Shown: positions 23,990 to 31,560, numbered from the stretch's first letter. The stretch: 53,763 nt of DNA from Thermus tengchongensis (GCF_021462405.1 NZ_JAKEDU010000010.1:17394-71156); one strand, 5' to 3'. The notes: a model not told the origin generated them from the sequence alone. Made by a program: numbers and translations.

Positions 23990-24505
23990 ATGCGGCGGCG
24001 TGAGCTCCTGATCGGGGCCCTAGGGGTGGCCCTCCTGGGGCGGGCCCTGGCTGCCCCCCGGGCCCTTAGGGTGGGGGTGGACGCCTGCCCCTACTGCTTC
24101 ATGACCATCCTGGACGCCCGCCATGCGGCCCAGGCGGTGAACCCCCAGGGGAAGGCCTTCTTCTACGACGACCCCGCCTGCCTCCTGGACCAGCTGAACG
24201 GCTGGGGAGGGCCTTCCCTTACCGCCAAGGAGGTCTACCTGGCGGACTTCGCCGAAAGCTCCCGCACCGCACCCAAGTGGGTGGCGGCGGAGAAGGCCCT
24301 CCTCTACCACAACCCCCGGATCCGCACCCCCATGGGCTCGGGGCTTTTGGCCTTCAGGAGCCGGGAGGCCCTGGAGCGCCACCTCAAGGAACGGCCCGAG
24401 CGGGCCGGGGGGCGGGTGCTCACCTGGGCGGAGGCCCTCAAGGAAGGGGAGAAGCGCACCTGGGTGCCTGCCGACTTCTTCCCGCCGCCCCCCAAGGCCC
24501 CATGA
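23990..24505 (+). CDS. NosL-family copper chaperone, second paralogue
   Basis: The protein has 171 residues. Signal peptide MRRRELLIGALGVALLGRALAA with twin arginine, then DACPYCFMTI (residues ~31-40), again C-x2-C-x-M, and the FYDDPACLLD segment with a third Cys. It is only 3 bp after the first nosL and overlaps nosY by 4 bp. Two tandem NosL proteins in one operon are notable; they may act in relay or on different targets. Confidence 0.85.
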   Translation: MRRRELLIGALGVALLGRALAAPRALRVGVDACPYCFMTILDARHAAQAVNPQGKAFFYDDPACLLDQLNGWGGPSLTAKEVYLADFAESSRTAPKWVAAEKALLYHNPRIRTPMGSGLLAFRSREALERHLKERPERAGGRVLTWAEALKEGEKRTWVPADFFPPPPKAP

Positions 24506-25251
24506 CCGCCCTCTTCCTGAAGGAGACCTGGCGCAACCCTTGGACTTTGGGGCTTCTGGCCCTGCCCCCCCTCTTGGCCCTGGGCTTCCTGGGCCGGGGG
24601 GAGGGGGTGGGGCTAGTGGGGCTTTACTCGGGGCTTCTCCTCCTCCTACCCCCCCTGGTCCTGGGCCTGGGGGTGCCCCTTTTGGCCTCGAGGGAGGAGT
24701 GGGCCTTCCTCCTGGGCCTGCCCCTCCGCCCCTTCCGGGGGTTCTTCCTGGGGGCCTTGGGGGTCTTCCTGGGCCTCGGCCTGCCCCTGGCCCTGGGCCT
24801 CCTTCTGGGGGCGGGGGTCTTGGGGCTTACTGGAGAAGCCCTTCTCTGGCTCCTCCTCTCGGGGGCGGGGGTGCTGGCCTTCTGGGTGGGGCTGGCCGCC
24901 CTCCTTTCCGCCCTTCTCCTGGAGGAAAGGCGGGCCTTGGGCCTGGGCTTCGCCCTCTTCGGCCTCCTGAACGTCCTCTACGGACCCCTGGTGGTGGCCC
25001 TGGCGGTGCGCCTCAAGGACTACCCCTTGGAGGGCTTCCTCGCCCTGGCCCTCCTCCTGAACCCCCAGGAGGTCCAGCGGGTGGGGCTCCTTGCAGGCCT
25101 GAAGGCCCCCGTCCTCACCGGGCCCGTGGGCTACCTGGTGGCGGAGAGGCTGGGGGAGGTGGGGCCCTTTCTGGGGTTCGCCCACCTCTTCCTCCTTGGC
25201 CTGGCCTTGACGCTTCTCGGCGCCCTGGTCTTCGCCCGCCGGGACCGGTAG
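24502..25251 (+). CDS. nosY: NosY-type ABC permease
   Basis: The protein has 249 residues from ATG 24502. Six hydrophobic segments very rich in Leu/Gly, with the N-terminal FLKETWRNPW coupling helix and the C-terminal LGALVFARRDR of NosY/CcmB-like ABC-2 membrane subunits. Last gene of the nosDFLLY set; the next gene has its own -10 box overlapping the nosY stop. Confidence 0.8.
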   Translation: MTALFLKETWRNPWTLGLLALPPLLALGFLGRGEGVGLVGLYSGLLLLLPPLVLGLGVPLLASREEWAFLLGLPLRPFRGFFLGALGVFLGLGLPLALGLLLGAGVLGLTGEALLWLLLSGAGVLAFWVGLAALLSALLLEERRALGLGFALFGLLNVLYGPLVVALAVRLKDYPLEGFLALALLLNPQEVQRVGLLAGLKAPVLTGPVGYLVAERLGEVGPFLGFAHLFLLGLALTLLGALVFARRDR

Positions 25252-25254
25252 CAT
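25249..25254 (+). promoter_or_regulatory. -10 box TAGCAT of the YbjQ-family gene
   Basis: TAGCAT overlaps the stop codon of nosY (TAG) and ends 7 bases before ATG 25262; it decides this ATG over one at 25253. Confidence 0.55.
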
Positions 25255-25261
25255 GGGGCGT

Positions 25262-25600
25262 ATGAAGGTCTTGCTCACCACCTTGGACGCGGTGCCGGGC
25301 CACCGGGTGGCTCAGGTCCTGGGGGTGGTCAAGGGGAGCACGGTCCGGGCCAAACACTTGGGCAAGGACCTCTTGGCGGGGCTTAGAACCCTGGTGGGAG
25401 GGGAGATCCCCGAGTACACGGAGATGCTGCAAGAGGCTCGGGAGCAGGCGGAACAGCGCATGGTGGAAGCGGCCAGGCAGCTTGGCGCCGATGCGGTCTT
25501 GGGGGTGCGGTACGCCACGGCCAGCGTCATGGCGGGGGCGGCGGAAATCCTGGCCTACGGGACCGCCGTCCGCCTAGAGCCTTCCAGGGAGCGCCCCTAG
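25262..25600 (+). CDS. YbjQ/UPF0145 family protein
   Basis: The protein has 112 residues. The family signature is complete: TTLDAVPGHRVAQVLGVVKGSTVRAKH at the start, then EYTEMLQEAREQAEQRMVEAARQLGADAVLGVRYATASV. YbjQ proteins form symmetrical pentamers and have been annotated as heavy-metal-binding without firm biochemical proof. Cytoplasmic. Position behind the copper cluster is suggestive only. Confidence 0.88.
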   Translation: MKVLLTTLDAVPGHRVAQVLGVVKGSTVRAKHLGKDLLAGLRTLVGGEIPEYTEMLQEAREQAEQRMVEAARQLGADAVLGVRYATASVMAGAAEILAYGTAVRLEPSRERP

Positions 25601-26043
25601 TGCGGCTTGCGGCCCTTTTTCTGGTCCTCCCCTTCTTCCTCCAGCTTTTGGGCCTGGGGGATACCCCCTTGGGCGGGGGGCTTTGCGGGGAGGTCTTCCG
25701 GGTGCGGGACCCCGCTTTGGCCCTGCAGACCCCCGGCTTCTGGTACGGCCTTCTCTTCATGCTCCTCCTGGCCCTGCAGCTGGGCTACGGCCTGAGCCTG
25801 CTCCTTCTGCCCCTCCTGGAGGTCCGCCTGGGCCCGGGGTGGCTCCGGGTGGGGCGGTACCTGGTGGGGGTGCTCGCCCTCCTCTTCCTCCTCACCCGCC
25901 TCACCGGCCTTCCTGCGCCTGGGCCTGGGGGATGGGTGCTGGAGCGCGCCCCCCTGGACCTCCTTTCCCTCCTCCTGGTGGGCCTCTCCCTAGCAGGGGG
26001 GGCCCTCCTGCGGGAGAATGGGGGGCATGGAACGGCTGCTTGA
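25600..26043 (+). CDS. uncharacterised four-helix membrane protein
   Basis: The protein has 147 residues; its GTG shares a base with the preceding TAG. Four hydrophobic segments (residues ~1-20, 48-72, 84-100, 115-137), Leu/Gly rich; two Cys near the N-terminus only one of which is in the predicted outside loop (GGGLCGEVF). I do not recognise the family. Its 3' end overlaps mazG by 17 bp. Confidence 0.55.
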   Translation: MRLAALFLVLPFFLQLLGLGDTPLGGGLCGEVFRVRDPALALQTPGFWYGLLFMLLLALQLGYGLSLLLLPLLEVRLGPGWLRVGRYLVGVLALLFLLTRLTGLPAPGPGGWVLERAPLDLLSLLLVGLSLAGGALLRENGGHGTAA

Positions 26044-26614
26044 GGTGATGCGCCGCCTACGGGGCCCCGGGGGCTGCCCTTGGGACCGGGCCCAGACCCA
26101 TGAGAGCCTGGTCCCTTACCTGCTGGAGGAGGCCAGCGAGGCAGCGGATGCCCTTCTGGCCGGGGATGCCGAGGCGATGGCGGAGGAGCTGGGGGACGTC
26201 CTCCTGCAGGTGGCCTTCCACAGCGTCATCGCCGAGGAGGAGGGACGCTTCACCTACGGGGACGTGGAGCGCCGCATCGTGGAGAAGCTCATCCGCCGCC
26301 ACCCCCACGTCTTCGGGGACGCCAGGGCCGACACCCCCGAGGAGGTCAAGGCCCGCTGGGAGGTGCTGAAGGCGGAGGAGGGGAAGGAGGAAAAGCCCTG
26401 CGGCTTGCCCAAACACCTGCCCACCCTCCTCCGGGCCTACGAGCTGCAGAAGCGGGGGGTGGAGAGGGGAAGCGAGGCGGGCCTGAGGGCCGCGCTGGAG
26501 CGGGGGGACCTGGAGGAGGCGCTTTGGAACCTGGTGGGGCTTTTCGCCGAGCGGGGCCTGGACCCCGAGAGCGCCTTAAGGCGGCGCTCCCTCAGAGCCT
26601 GCCGGGAGGGCTAG
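26027..26614 (+). CDS. mazG: nucleoside triphosphate pyrophosphohydrolase MazG
   Basis: The protein has 195 residues from ATG 26027; an in-frame ATG at 26018 adds three. CPWDRAQTHESLVPYLLEEASEAADAL...EELGDVLLQVAFHS gives the all-alpha NTP-pyrophosphatase motif EExxE...ExxD, residues ~37-75. FVFGDARADTPEEVKARWE follows. It has only one clear MazG domain, shorter than the E. coli two-domain protein. Removes damaged or excess NTPs. A GAGAAT box lies 7 bases upstream (weak). Confidence 0.9.
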   Translation: MERLLEVMRRLRGPGGCPWDRAQTHESLVPYLLEEASEAADALLAGDAEAMAEELGDVLLQVAFHSVIAEEEGRFTYGDVERRIVEKLIRRHPHVFGDARADTPEEVKARWEVLKAEEGKEEKPCGLPKHLPTLLRAYELQKRGVERGSEAGLRAALERGDLEEALWNLVGLFAERGLDPESALRRRSLRACREG

Positions 26615-27114
26615 ACCTCCCCGAGGGCTTCCGCCTGGCGGCGGTGGCCGTGCCCCTTCTGGGGGAAAGCCTGCTCTTTACCCTAAGAAGCCCCCACCTG
26701 CCCACCCACGCCGGCCAGGTGAGCTTCCCCGGGGGGGCGGTGGAGCCGGGGGAGACGCCGGTGGAGGCGGCCCTGCGCGAGGCGGCGGAGGAGGTGGGGC
26801 TTGAGGGGGTGGAGCCCCTGGGCTTCCTCTCCCCCGCCCTTTCCCCCCAGGGCTTCCTGGTCCAGCCGGTGGTGGTCTTCCGGGAGGACCTTTCTCCCCT
26901 AAGGCCCAATCCCCTCGAGGTGGCCAGGGTCTTCCTGGCTCCTTTAGAGGAGCTTCTCCGGGTAAATCCCTGGAGCGAGGTGCGCCATGGCCGCACCGTT
27001 TGGCATTTTCCCTGGCGGGGGGTGGACATCTGGGGGGTCACGGGGAATATCCTGAGGGAGTTCCTGGAGGTGTGGCGTGGAGCGCATCGGGATCCTCCTG
27101 GCGGACCTCTTTGA
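26524..27114 (+). CDS. Nudix hydrolase, CoA pyrophosphatase type
   Basis: Up to 196 residues from TTG 26524. The start is uncertain: no ATG/GTG exists between this TTG and the conserved region (RERLKAALPQ...), and using it means a 91-bp overlap with mazG. Nudix box: SFPGGAVEPGETPVEAALREAAEEVGLEG, preceded by TLRSPHLPTHAGQVSFPGG, the LLTxRSxxLxxHxGQVxFPGG signature of CoA-pyrophosphatases. It would cleave CoA or oxidised CoA. Confidence 0.8.
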   Translation: MEPGGAFRRAGPGPRERLKAALPQSLPGGLDLPEGFRLAAVAVPLLGESLLFTLRSPHLPTHAGQVSFPGGAVEPGETPVEAALREAAEEVGLEGVEPLGFLSPALSPQGFLVQPVVVFREDLSPLRPNPLEVARVFLAPLEELLRVNPWSEVRHGRTVWHFPWRGVDIWGVTGNILREFLEVWRGAHRDPPGGPL

Positions 27115-27577
27115 CGAGCGGGAGTTCCTCTACCCCTACTACCGGGTGCAGGAGGCGGGCTACACCCCGGTGGTCCTGGGCCCTGAGGCCCGAGAGTACC
27201 GGGCCAAGTCGGGTTTTTCCTGGAAGGCGGAGGCAGGCGCCCAGGAGGCCCCAGAGCTTAGGGGCCTCCTCATCCCCGGGGGCTTCGCCCCGGACTACCT
27301 GCGCCGGAGCCCCGAGGTGCTTTCCCTGGTGCGGCGGGTGGCGGAGGAGGGCAAGCCCATCGGGGCCATCTGCCATGCGGGCTGGGTGCTGGTGAGCGCC
27401 GGGCTGGTGCGGGGGAGAAGGGTCACGGGCTTTCCCTCCATCCGGGACGACCTGGAAAACGCCGGGGGGCTTTACCAGGAGGCGGGGGTGGTGGTGGACG
27501 GGAACCTGGTCACCGCCCAGGGGCCTAAAGACCTCCCCGGCTTCATGCGGGCCTTCCTGGACCTCCTTGGAGGCTGA
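27077..27577 (+). CDS. DJ-1/PfpI-family protein
   Basis: The protein has 166 residues from GTG 27077. DJ-1/PfpI fold: RIGILLADLFDEREFLYPYYRVQEAGY at the start, GLLIPGGFAPDYLR in the middle, and nucleophile elbow AICHAGW (Cys near residue 99). The family includes deglycase/protease/stress proteins; specific activity cannot be inferred. Overlaps the Nudix 3' end by 38 bp and convergent argB by 35 bp. Confidence 0.85.
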   Translation: MERIGILLADLFDEREFLYPYYRVQEAGYTPVVLGPEAREYRAKSGFSWKAEAGAQEAPELRGLLIPGGFAPDYLRRSPEVLSLVRRVAEEGKPIGAICHAGWVLVSAGLVRGRRVTGFPSIRDDLENAGGLYQEAGVVVDGNLVTAQGPKDLPGFMRAFLDLLGG

Positions 27578-28313
27578 AGCGGGTCCCCGCCTCCCCAGAG
27601 AGCACCCTCGCCAAAACGCCCCGTTCCCCCTTGGCGATGGCCGCCCAGGGGGCCCCTGCCTCCAGGGCCCTTAGGGCCGCCTCTACTTTGGGGATCATCC
27701 CTCCCTGGACCACGCCCTGGGCCTTGAGGGCCTCCACCTCCTGGGGGGTCAGGCGGGGGAAGCGGGTCTGGGGGTCCTTGGGGTCCTTTAGCACCCCCTC
27801 CACGTCGGTGAGGAAGACCGCAGGCCACCCTAAGGCCCCGGCCACCGCCCCGGCGGCGGTGTCGGCGTTCACGTTCAAGGGGCCTTCCTCGTCCAGGGCG
27901 ATGGGGGCCAGGAGGGGGGTGTAGCCCTTTTCCAGGAGGTCCAAGAGCAGGTCCACCCCCACCCCCACCACCTCCCCCACCCGCCCGAGCCCCGGCAGGG
28001 CCCGGCCCCGGAGGGTGAGGGCATCGCGGCCCGAAAGGGCGAGGGCCCTTCTTCCCCTTCGGGAAAGCCCCTCCGCCAGGCGCTTTCCCGTGAGGCAGAG
28101 GCTCATCTCCACCGCTTCCATCTGCTCGGGAGGCGTCACCCGCAAGCCCCCCACGAAGCGGCTCTGGAAGCCGAGCCTTTCCAGGAGGGCCCCGATCTCG
28201 GGCCCGCCCCCGTGCACCAGGACCAGGGGGCCGGGGTAGCCCGAAAGCTCGTCCAGCAGGGCTTCGGCCCCCCTTAGGCTTCCCCCTACCTTCACCACGA
28301 GGGCTTCACTCAA
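27543..28313 (-). CDS. argB: acetylglutamate kinase
   Basis: The protein has 256 residues. Amino-acid-kinase fold with KVGGS near residue 8, LVHGGGPEIGALLERLG near 33, N-terminal acetylglutamate-binding RFVGGLRVT, NVNADTAAGAVAGALG near 150 and GGMIPKVEAALRALEAG near 205. The HGGGPEI motif indicates ArgB rather than the LysW-dependent LysZ. Phosphorylates N-acetylglutamate in arginine synthesis. Start overlaps the upstream gene by 8 bp. Confidence 0.88.
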   Translation of the reverse strand: MSEALVVKVGGSLRGAEALLDELSGYPGPLVLVHGGGPEIGALLERLGFQSRFVGGLRVTPPEQMEAVEMSLCLTGKRLAEGLSRRGRRALALSGRDALTLRGRALPGLGRVGEVVGVGVDLLLDLLEKGYTPLLAPIALDEEGPLNVNADTAAGAVAGALGWPAVFLTDVEGVLKDPKDPQTRFPRLTPQEVEALKAQGVVQGGMIPKVEAALRALEAGAPWAAIAKGERGVLARVLSGEAGTRFSLQGGPGRPA

Positions 28314-28797
28314 GGTAGACCACCTCCTCGGGCAGGCCTTCCTCCTCCTCGGCCTCGAGGAGGTCCAGGAAGCCCAAGGCGGCGTGGTCGGGGTGGAGGC
28401 CGAAGGGGGCCGCCAGGGCCTGGACGGCGCTCACGGGGGGCATGGCCTGGGCCGCCTGGAGCAGGGGGAGGAGGTCTTCGGGGCCCCATAGGGCCTCCCC
28501 CAGCTCCGGGCCCCGCCTCAGCTCCGCCTGCACCCGGCCCCCTTCCGCCAGGAGGAAGAGGAGGTCCTCCTCCGCCAGGACCAGGAAGGCCAGGGCCTGC
28601 CCCAGCTGGGAAAGGGCCTCCAAAAAGGCCCGCACCCCTTTTGGGTCCTCCTGGGCCTCGAGGGCCTCGTGGTAGAGGCTCACCCAGGGGAAGTCCGGCA
28701 CCAGGTAGACCCCCGCGCCCCCCGTGCGCTCCTGGGCGAAGGCCAGGACCTCCTCCAGGGGGGCCTTCACGTGGAAGGAGAGAAAGCTCCGCACCAA
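28306..28797 (-). CDS. uncharacterised protein upstream of argB
   Basis: The protein has 163 residues from TTG 28797, or 162 from the adjacent GTG 28794. Strongly acidic, Leu/Ala/Glu-rich, soluble, mostly helical; an N-terminal FHVKAPLEEVLAFAQERTGG region resembles a ferredoxin-like or helical domain. I do not recognise it. It is divergent from dnaX with shared -10 boxes, and coupled to argB by an 8-bp overlap. Confidence 0.55.
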   Translation of the reverse strand: MVRSFLSFHVKAPLEEVLAFAQERTGGAGVYLVPDFPWVSLYHEALEAQEDPKGVRAFLEALSQLGQALAFLVLAEEDLLFLLAEGGRVQAELRRGPELGEALWGPEDLLPLLQAAQAMPPVSAVQALAAPFGLHPDHAALGFLDLLEAEEEEGLPEEVVYLE

Positions 28798-28801
28798 GCC
28801 C

Positions 28802-28808
28802 TATACTA
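28802..28808. promoter_or_regulatory. overlapping divergent -10 boxes (dnaX / hypothetical-argB)
   Basis: TATACT on plus (28802-28807) is 7 bases before the dnaX GTG. TAGTAT on minus (28808-28803) is 5 bases before TTG 28797 and 8 before GTG 28794. The two boxes overlap by five bases. Confidence 0.6.
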
Positions 28809-28814
28809 GCCTCT

Positions 28815-30683
28815 GTGAGCGCCCTCTACCGCCGCGTGCGCCCCCTCACCTTCGCCGAGGTGGTGGGCCAGGAGCACGTGAAGGAGCCCCTCATGCGGGC
28901 CATCCGGGAGGGGCGGCTGGCCCAGGCCTACCTCTTCTCCGGGCCCCGGGGGGTGGGGAAGACCACCACCGCCAGGCTTCTGGCCATGGCGGTGGGGTGC
29001 CAGGGGGAGGGGGAGCGCCCCTGCGGGGTCTGCGCTCACTGCCAGGCGGTGCAACGGGGGGCCCACCCCGACGTGGTGGAGATCGACGCCGCCAGCAACA
29101 ACTCGGTGGAGGACGTGCGGGAGCTTAGGGAGAGGATCCTCCTCGCTCCCCTTTCCGCCCCCAGGAAGGTCTTCATCCTGGACGAGGCCCACATGCTCTC
29201 CAAGAGCGCCTTCAACGCCCTCCTCAAGACCCTGGAGGAGCCCCCGCCCCACGTGCTCTTCGTCTTCGCCACCACCGAGCCCGAGAGGATGCCCCCCACG
29301 GTTCTCTCCCGCACCCAGCACTACCGCTTCCGCCGCCTGAAGGAGGAGGAGATCGCCTCCAAGCTCCAGCGCATCCTTAAGGAGATGGGGCGGGAGGCGG
29401 AGGCGGAGGCCCTCCTCCTGGTGGCCCGGCTGGCGGACGGGGCCATGCGGGATGCGGAAAGCCTTCTCGACCGCCTGCTCCTCCTGGAGGGCCCCCTGAC
29501 CCGGAAGCAGGTGGAGGAGGCCTTGGGCCTTCCGCCCAAGGAAGCCCTTTCCCGTTTGGCCCGGGGCCTGGCCCGGGGGGACCTCAAGGAGGTGCTCTCG
29601 GAGGCTCGGGGGCTTTACGCCAAGGGCTTTGCCCCAAGGAGCCTGGTGGGAGGGCTCATGGAGGTGCTCCGGGAAGCCCTCTACGCCGCCCACGGCCTGC
29701 CGGGGGAGGGCCTCGAGGCTCCTCCCGAAGCCTTACTGGGAGCCCTCACCGCCTTGGACGAGGCCATGGAGCGCCTTGCCAAGCGCTCGGATCTCCTGGC
29801 CCTGGAGGCGGCCTTGTTGCAGGCGGCCAGGGTTTTCCCGAGGGCCTCCTCCTTCCAGCCGGGTAAGGAGGAGGTTCAGCCCACGGCCAGCCCTCCTTCC
29901 GGGGAAGGGGTGCGGGCCGAGGCGGCTTTGCCTGAAGGGCCAGCTCATTTGCGTGGGCAAGGGGCTTTCCAGGAAGGCCTGCCCGAGTTCCATCCCACCA
30001 AGCCCCTGGTGCCGCCAGGGGCCAGGGAAGCAGGCCTTTCCGGGGAGATGCCGAGGGACCTGGCCGGGAGGTGGCGGGCGTTCCTCGAGGCCTTGAAACC
30101 CACCCTGAGGGCCTTCCTCAGGGAGGCCCGGCCGGACCTGGAAGAAGGGCGCTTGGTGCTTCGCTTCCCCGAGAGCAAGGCCTTCCACCACAAGCGGGCT
30201 GAGGACCAAAGGGCCACCCTTCTCCCCCTGGTGCGGGCCCACTTCGGGGTGGAGGAGGTGGTCTTTCTCCTGGAAAAAAAAAGCCCAGACCCTAGGCCTC
30301 CTTCCCGGAACCTTCCTTTGCCCGGGGAAAAACGTGGGCGTGAGGAAGAGCCCAAGGCCTCCGAGCCCGCTTCCCCAGCCTTGCCCCATGGGAGTGTCCA
30401 GGAGGCCAGGGATTTTCCTGGAGGGGAGGAGGAGCCGTGGGAGGCCTTGCCCGAGCCAGCCGAAAGGCCGCCTTCCGCGGAAGCTCCTTGGCGAGGGGAG
30501 GAAGACCCCTCCGGCCAAGACGCCATGGCGGAGGAACCCATAGGGCTTCCTGAGGATCCCAACCGGCGCCTGGCGGAGATCACCCGGCTCTTGGGGGCGC
30601 GGCTTCTATGGGTGCGCAGGCCCAGGCTTTCCGAGGCTGAGGAACCGCTGAGTGAAGACGACATAGGGGGTACTGGTATATAA
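28815..30683 (+). CDS. dnaX: DNA polymerase III tau/gamma subunit
   Basis: The protein has 622 residues from GTG 28815, matching the known Thermus N-terminus (SALYRRVRPLTFAEVVGQEHV). AAA+ clamp-loader: Walker A GPRGVGKTTTAR near residue 40, zinc module with CGVCAHC, Walker B LDEAH near 120, sensor-1 ATTEPERMPPTVLSRTQ. The C-terminal third is a Pro/Glu-rich linker and the tau domain that binds DnaE. It contains an A9 run at 30274-30282; slippage adding one A gives EKKKPRP-stop, a gamma form of 493 residues. Its stop overlaps the -10 box of the next gene. Confidence 0.97.
   Translation: MSALYRRVRPLTFAEVVGQEHVKEPLMRAIREGRLAQAYLFSGPRGVGKTTTARLLAMAVGCQGEGERPCGVCAHCQAVQRGAHPDVVEIDAASNNSVEDVRELRERILLAPLSAPRKVFILDEAHMLSKSAFNALLKTLEEPPPHVLFVFATTEPERMPPTVLSRTQHYRFRRLKEEEIASKLQRILKEMGREAEAEALLLVARLADGAMRDAESLLDRLLLLEGPLTRKQVEEALGLPPKEALSRLARGLARGDLKEVLSEARGLYAKGFAPRSLVGGLMEVLREALYAAHGLPGEGLEAPPEALLGALTALDEAMERLAKRSDLLALEAALLQAARVFPRASSFQPGKEEVQPTASPPSGEGVRAEAALPEGPAHLRGQGAFQEGLPEFHPTKPLVPPGAREAGLSGEMPRDLAGRWRAFLEALKPTLRAFLREARPDLEEGRLVLRFPESKAFHHKRAEDQRATLLPLVRAHFGVEEVVFLLEKKSPDPRPPSRNLPLPGEKRGREEEPKASEPASPALPHGSVQEARDFPGGEEEPWEALPEPAERPPSAEAPWRGEEDPSGQDAMAEEPIGLPEDPNRRLAEITRLLGARLLWVRRPRLSEAEEPLSEDDIGGTGI
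30274..30282 (+). other. A9 slippery run producing the gamma subunit
   Basis: Nine consecutive A's in frame G-AA-AAA-AAA-AGC (E487 K488 K489 S490). With one extra A in the transcript, the frame reads three Lys, Pro, Arg, Pro and stops at TAG. T. thermophilus dnaX is known to make gamma by transcriptional slippage at such a run, so this is conserved function, not an error. Confidence 0.9.
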
Positions 30684-30690
30684 TGCCCCC
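30664..30690 (+). promoter_or_regulatory. csoR-like gene promoter flanked by G- and C-tracts
   Basis: TATAAT at 30679-30684 ends 6 bases before ATG 30691 and overlaps the dnaX stop. A G5 tract (30666-30670, followed by TA) and a C5 tract (30686-30690) flank it. Paired G/C tracts of this kind are typical of CsoR-family operators, so autoregulation is likely. Confidence 0.55.
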
Positions 30691-30972
30691 ATGACCAAGA
30701 CCACCGAGCTGGGTCAAGAAACCGTAGAAAACATCCTTAAGCGGCTACGGCGTATCGAAGGCCAGGTGAGGGGTTTGCAGAAGATGGTGGCGGAGGGGCG
30801 TCCCTGCGATGAGGTCCTTACCCAGATGACCGCCACCAAAAAGGCCATGGAGGCGGCGGCCACCTTGATCCTCGAGGAGTTTCTCAACATCTGCGCCGCC
30901 GAGGTTTCCGAGGGCAAGGTGGATCCCAAAAAGCCCGAAGAGATCGCCACCATGCTGAAGAAGTTCATCTAG
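30691..30972 (+). CDS. CsoR/RcnR/CstR-family transcriptional repressor
   Basis: The protein has 93 residues, all helical: KRLRRIEGQVRGLQKMV is the family's DNA-contact helix. Ligand positions by spacing to CsoR (Cys, +25 His, +29 Cys): Cys39, Phe64, Cys68. The His needed for Cu(I) is Phe, leaving two Cys 29 apart, which is the CstR arrangement for per/polysulfide sensing. FrmR (+25 His) and RcnR (more His) do not fit. From the sequence a persulfide or thiol-stress sensor is likelier than a copper sensor, but the copper function is not excluded. No obvious target gene is adjacent. Confidence 0.85.
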   Translation: MTKTTELGQETVENILKRLRRIEGQVRGLQKMVAEGRPCDEVLTQMTATKKAMEAAATLILEEFLNICAAEVSEGKVDPKKPEEIATMLKKFI

Positions 30973-31021
30973 TCCCTTGGCGGGGGCCAGGAGCCAGGGC
31001 TTAGGGCAGGGCTTCGGGAAG

Positions 31022-31483
31022 GTGAAAAAGAGGCTTAGGCGCCTCTTGCGGGCCTTCTTCCCTCGAGGGGAGGAGCCGGACGATGCCTTCGCCCTGGCCT
31101 TTTTGCAGGGGGAGGAGCGCACCCTTTACCTTTCCATGGACCCCAGGGACCGGGCCCATGCGGTGCGGGTGGCCCGCCGGCTTTTGAAGCAGTACCCGGA
31201 TGCCCCTACCTTCGCCATCCGGGCTGCCCTTCTTCACGATGCGGGAAAGGCCCTGAGGCCCTACCGTCCCCTGGAGCGCATCCTCACCGGGCTTTACACC
31301 CCCCCGGTACCCCCTTATCCCCTGCGGAGGGGGATCTTGGGGGCCTTCCAGGTGCGGCGCCACCACCCCCTGTACGCCGCGGAACGCATCCAGGACCCGG
31401 AGGTGCAGGCCTTGGTACTGGAGCACCACCATCCGCAAAGCCTCTGGGGAAAGCGGCTTCACCAGGCGGACCAGGAGGAATAA
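31022..31483 (+). CDS. HD-domain-like protein
   Basis: The protein has 153 residues from GTG 31022 (VKKRLRRLLRAFFPRGEEP); a TTG at 30977 would add 15 residues of poor quality. HAVRVARRLLKQYP, AALLHDAGK (HD pair near residue 75) and LEHHHPQSLWGKRLHQADQEE give an HD metal-binding set. Length and context suggest a small phosphohydrolase; substrate unknown. Confidence 0.65.
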   Translation: MKKRLRRLLRAFFPRGEEPDDAFALAFLQGEERTLYLSMDPRDRAHAVRVARRLLKQYPDAPTFAIRAALLHDAGKALRPYRPLERILTGLYTPPVPPYPLRRGILGAFQVRRHHPLYAAERIQDPEVQALVLEHHHPQSLWGKRLHQADQEE

Positions 31484-31560
31484 ACCCCCCCTTTTGGGCA
31501 AATGCCCCTAGCCAAGCCGGACCCTTAAGGAGTAGGGTATCAAAGAACGAAGGAGGGCTT

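Noticed and set aside
28641-28814. N-terminal extension of DnaX to 28641
   Set aside because: The extension is Pro/Arg/Gly-rich, opposes another gene, and the known Thermus start is SALYRRV after GTG 28815 with a -10 box.
30274-30282. Sequencing or assembly error in dnaX A9 run
   Set aside because: A9 is the known Thermus slippage site, and the downstream frame continues as the conserved tau domain.
30691-30972. Simple annotation as copper-sensing CsoR
   Set aside because: The His ligand position is Phe; I keep the family name but not the copper function.
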